Below, one piece after another: positions 60,013-64,000 of a stretch of 64,000 nucleotides of DNA. This DNA comes from Terebella lapidaria. Lineage: Eukaryota > Annelida > Polychaeta > Terebellida > Terebellidae. The notes beneath the pieces were generated by a model. It worked only from the letters and a program-made list of their open reading frames with translations, did not search any database and was not told the DNA's origin. The stretch covers positions 32,052,165-32,116,164 of the forward strand of contig OX424564.1 of assembly GCA_949152475.1 (NCBI GenBank). Direction: 5' to 3'. The first letter of the stretch is position 1; each line of letters opens with the position of its first letter. The position numbers and the translations under genes are program-made.

Positions 60013-62298
60013 GTCTCAAAAAAGTCGACACTATCCGTTATCAGCTATTCAGAAAATTTCAGGAAAATTCTTGTGTGTCTACTTTTGCTGATTATTTTTA
60101 CCCCTTGTTTCACCCACTTGAGTAAAACTAAACAAAGTTACTGGCCTGTCATTGGCGCTAATGCTGAGTAGACATCAAATCTAGACATCTAATCAAATCT
60201 ATTTGGATCCTGCATACGCGGCCATGTCTGCCGATGACCCTAGTGCTCCAGTGGTTGCCATGCCAATGGAGAGCACCATCGGCACGAAAGTTTTTTTTCT
60301 CTCCAAATTTGCAGCAAATTTCAGGTTTGGTGTTGGAAATACGAAAGTTACAGACTAGATCCCTTTATCATATACGTTTATGAAATACGTTTATGAAATC
60401 CTTACCAATATCCCCACAGACCAAGGTTCACACATCTTAATGCCCAAGGCTCCTAATGCCCTATTGCACCTTCCAAAACTTAACCCCCAAACCCAGGAAC
60501 AAAATTCTTTCAGTCCCATCCCATCCTACTAAATAGAATGCACAGACGTGTGATTATTCAATTGTCTCACCATCTCAATCAATCAACGATGATTCAATCA
60601 CCGGACGAAAACAAAACCCCGAAATCGAACGCCATCCATCTATCGATGAGGGCCAAATGGGGGTGATTCCATCGCAAACGGTGCGATTAGTTCTCCACGT
60701 AAAATTTGTCGGGCAGCTCCGTCTTTTTAGCCAAATCAGCTCTAAGTGTTCCAAAATAGGTCGTGATGTATGATCTTGTGGTTAAGTGTGGGAGGACCCT
60801 GTAATGGTATTGTCTTTATGCCCATACATTCCCTGCGTATGTTTGTTGTTGTGGTTTCTGCGGTTTTCCGATCTTATCTTTCCAGGTTACGTTAATTCCA
60901 TCCACTCAGCTCAGAATTTAGGCCACTCCAACTGAAAATATAAACTTTTGACATTGAAATGAAAATATATATATTCTTTTGATCAAAAACCTGTATGGAA
61001 AATGAAGATGGGTTGTCAGTCACTAGTTCTTTGAAATGGACAAAATACCTTATAATTTGTGCAGTGTATTGTTGATTAAAATGTGACACTTACCATAAAA
61101 TGTCAGATTGTACCAAATTGATCCCAGTCATTATGACGTACAGAAATCTTTTTTGTGCCTATCTAATGTATTATTACAATGATATTACAAGAACTGGCCA
61201 AAATATGTGGCACATGTAAGTGGCTATTCTCACCACAGTGTGCTAGAAAACCATGTAGTCTGACAGTATCATCGTATGTTCATCGATAACATCTCGTAGG
61301 GATGACACCATTCCACCTCGATAAGCTCCGTTGTTTCCATGGACAATGTTGTCATGTTCCCCGGCAAGACACGCCCTATAAAATAAGAGGAAATACAGAT
61401 ATATCATCTGTTCGTCCGTTCGTCCGTGCTACAAATGCATATAGAGATAACCAGTATAATGATGAATTTTCCGATGAAATCACTTGTACATTTGGCGGAC
61501 GTTCTCGTAACCACGACTACACGAAGCTTCCCGTATTACATCATGTTCTTGTCTCCATGGCAATAAAACAGAAACAAAAAAGCGGAAACGTTTGTCCACC
61601 TACCCATTTATAAGTTGGAAATAACCCAGGTCACATGTGCATCGGATCTGTGCATGGTTGGGGAGCAGATTCGTGCGTCTTATCTGGCTTATCTTTCATG
61701 AATGGAGTAGTAACTGTTCGACAAAAGTGAAGCACCTTGCGTCCTCCCCACCGCAAAATATTACTGACCTTCTTGAATTTTTGTCCGATGTTTGACTTTT
61801 TTTCCCTCGTAGTGTAAGGTTTTGCAGATAGAAAAGGAACAACGTTCAAGGTAATGATTATACTATTGTTCCACTTAGTATTTACAAAATTTAGAAATGA
61901 TTATATACATCCAAACATAATATTTATACACCAAACAGAACAGGTATTCAACTCAAAAAAATCAAAATGATTTTCGTTGGGTTTTCCCCCTTTTTATGCC
62001 TTCAGTGGTGCTAATTTGCTGATATTAGTCAAATAACATGCTTCGTATATAGTGTGGTAGAAACATAGAGAGTTTGAGTAATACTAACAACTCTAACATT
62101 CAGCTTGCAAAAACTTGAGTAAATATTTTCTTTTATAATATGACTGAATGTTTTACTTCATTGTGTCTATAAATATTGTAAAATCAATATATTATAGAAA
62201 GTAAGCTAAGGTAATGATGCACTTACCTTGTACACTTCGATAATTTTGCACTTTTCTGTTCCATTCACTGCATGAGAAATTTGATATGCTAACCTTTA

Positions 62299-64000
62299 TG
62301 GTTTTAGCAGAATTTTTTTTTTTTTTTTTTTTTTTTTTCTTTTTTTTCTTCTTCCGCCACTTTTGGTTTCCGGACGATAACTTTAGATTGCCTTGACGGA
62401 TCCTCGTCAAATTTTCATCACAAGTCAGAAATGATATGTGGAAGAACCCTATTCTTTTTGAGCCGATCCGAGGTCCGTGAGGTCCGTGAGGATGAAATCA
62501 AGGCTAATTTTGAGACTTGGTTTCCGGACGATAACTGGAAAAATATTTACGCAATAGTTGCAGAACTCTGCATGGAGGTTCATATGCCACCAGGGAAGAA
62601 CCCTATTGATTTTGGGATCGATCCGTCAAACGACCTTTGACCTAGAGGTCGAAATAATTTTTTGCTGATTCATCCTTGAGGCTTCCTGCATATCTCAGAA
62701 ACCGTGCGTCGTAGAGCGAAACGGACGTTATTTTCGGACTCGTTGCCCTAGACAAACATCTCTAGGGTGTATTATTTTTTTTGATCCGGCTCCGAGGTCC
62801 GTGAGGTCCTTGAGGATGAAATCGAGGCTGATCTTGAAACTTGGTTTCCGGACGATAACTCGAAAAATATTCAGGCAATAGTTGCAGAATTTTGCACGGA
62901 GGTTTATATATCAACAGGGAAGAACCCTATTGATTTTGGGATCGATACGTCAAACGACCTTTGACCTAGAGGTCAAAATAATTTTTTGCTGAGTCATCCA
63001 TGAGGCATCCTGCATATCTCGGAAATGGTGCGTCGTAGAGCGAAACGGACGTTATTTTCAGACTCGTCGCCCTAGACAAACATGTCTAAGGGGTATTATG
63101 GATGAACTTTGACCTTGACCTTGAATTTTTTTGCCGAGTCGGCATTTTTCGTTTTCGTCGATATCTCGGAAACGGTGCGTCGTAGAGCGAAACGGACGTT
63201 ATTTTCGGACTCGTCGCCCTAGACAAACATGTCTAAGGGGTATTATGGATGAACTTTGACCTTGACCCGAAATTTTTTTGCCGAGTCGGCATTTTTCGTT
63301 TTCGTCGATATCTCGGAAACGGTGTGTCGTAGAGCGAAACGGACGTTATTTTCGGACTTGTCGCCCTAGACAAACATGTCTAAAGGGTATTATGGATGAA
63401 CTTTGACCTTGACCTTGAATTTTTTTGCCGAGTCGGCATTTTTCGTTTTCGTCGATACCTCGGAAACGGTGCGTCGTAGAGCGAAACGGACGTTATTTTC
63501 AGACTCGTCGCCCTAGACAAACATGTCTAGATGGTATTATGGATGAACTTTGACCTTGACCCGAAATTTTTTTGCCGAGTCGGCATTTTTCGTTTTCGTC
63601 GATATCTCGGAAACGGTGCTTCGTAGAGCGAAACGGACGTTATTTTCGGAATCGTCGCCCTAGACAAACATGTCTAAGGGGTATTATGGATGAAGATTGA
63701 CCTTGACCCAATTTTTTTTTGCCGAGTTGGCATTTTTCGTTTTCGTCGATATCTCGGAAACGGTGCGTCGTAGAGCGAAACGGACGTTATTTTCAGACTC
63801 GTCGCCCTAGACTAACACGTCTAAGGGGTATTATTGATGAACGTTGACCTTGACCCGAAATTTTTTTTGCCGAGTCGGCATTTTTCGTTTTCGTCGATAT
63901 CTCGGAAACGGTGTGTCGTAGAGCGAAACGGACGTTATTTTCGGACTCGTCGCCCTAGACAGATATGTCTAAGGGGTATTATGGATGAACTTTGACCTTG
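62299..64000 (+). mobile_element. Satellite-bearing interspersed element, copy B (runs off the window)
   Basis: Same architecture as 15875-17785, beginning TGGTTTTAGCAGAATTTT after an unrelated flank. It has the poly-T (one C interruption), the head, two 324-bp units (landmarks at 62467 and 62791) and then 147-bp units to the window end. The second head unit here retains the GAGGCTGATCTTGAAAC stretch missing in copy A, so copy A carries the deletion. Base differences from copy A are common in the array, so the copies are older than the 6.5-kb elements. Its right end is not visible. Confidence 0.8.
63080..64000 (+). repeat. Tandem array of 147-bp units, array B (truncated by window end)
   Basis: More than six units. 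The GGTATTAT landmark falls at 63094, 63241, 63388, 63535, 63682, 63829 and 63977: five steps of 147 follow the first, and the last is 148 because of one extra T. Units alternate between TTGACCTTGACCC and TTGACCTTGACCTTG versions, hinting at higher-order structure. All retain the GCCGAGTCGGC-type palindrome (one has GCCGAGTTGGC) and nearly all the TAGACAAACATGTCTA hairpin. Confidence 0.92.

Larger units (their letters stand above)
57400..62298. other. SOWAH 3' UTR and downstream intergenic DNA
   Basis: AT-rich sequence with no supportable gene on either strand. It contains a C23 run (59990-60012), short TACATGTA-type palindromes near 59330-59370, and a GC-richer patch at 59790-60300. Nothing here explains more than local composition. 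Confidence 0.6.

Overview
The window is metazoan nuclear DNA, not prokaryotic. It has very low coding density, spliced exons with consensus GT-AG borders, a large intron, long homopolymers and microsatellites, and several repeat families. The one host gene I recognise is a sosondowah (SOWAH) ankyrin-repeat gene, which points to a bilaterian. The repeat landscape (TACATG-rich AT stretches, many long G/C runs, satellite-bearing interspersed elements) suggests a marine invertebrate, perhaps a lophotrochozoan, but I cannot name the species.

Host gene: the 3' part of the SOWAH gene lies on the + strand in three exons (20086-20178, 52060-52132, 57116-57399). They join in frame to 149 codons plus a stop. 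They encode the ankyrin module (TALHWAAKHG, GYTPLHLA, DIRDYSG) and a C-terminal tail. The N-terminal domain and the exon that should precede TALHW were not found and probably lie upstream of the window. The introns are 31,881 bp and 4,983 bp. Candidate poly(A) signals lie about 0.65-0.8 kb after the stop.

Mobile and repeated DNA: (i) 1-2526 is a giant inverted repeat with arms of about 945 bp around a core of about 0.6 kb. The core holds two minus-strand exon-like pieces that splice in frame, so this is a TIR transposon remnant. (ii) 15875-17785 and 62299 to the window end are two copies of a satellite-bearing element. Each has a poly-T head, two units of 324 bp and an array of 147-bp units carrying a perfect TGACCTTGA. 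(iii) 20550-27088 and 39414-45950 are two nearly identical copies of a 6.54-kb element. Each has TIRs of about 89 bp and its own 5-bp target-site duplication (TACAT and ATACA). Neither has a recognisable transposase, and both sit in the same SOWAH intron, making up about 41% of it. This family is the best candidate for something undescribed.

The rest (2527-15874, 17786-20085, 27094-39408, 45956-52059, 52133-57115, 57400-62298) holds no coding sequence I can support. It contains microsatellites, G/C runs with G-quadruplex potential, and a few structured or motif-clustered spots that could be regulatory. Open frames of 145-213 codons occur there, but I judge them to be chance frames.
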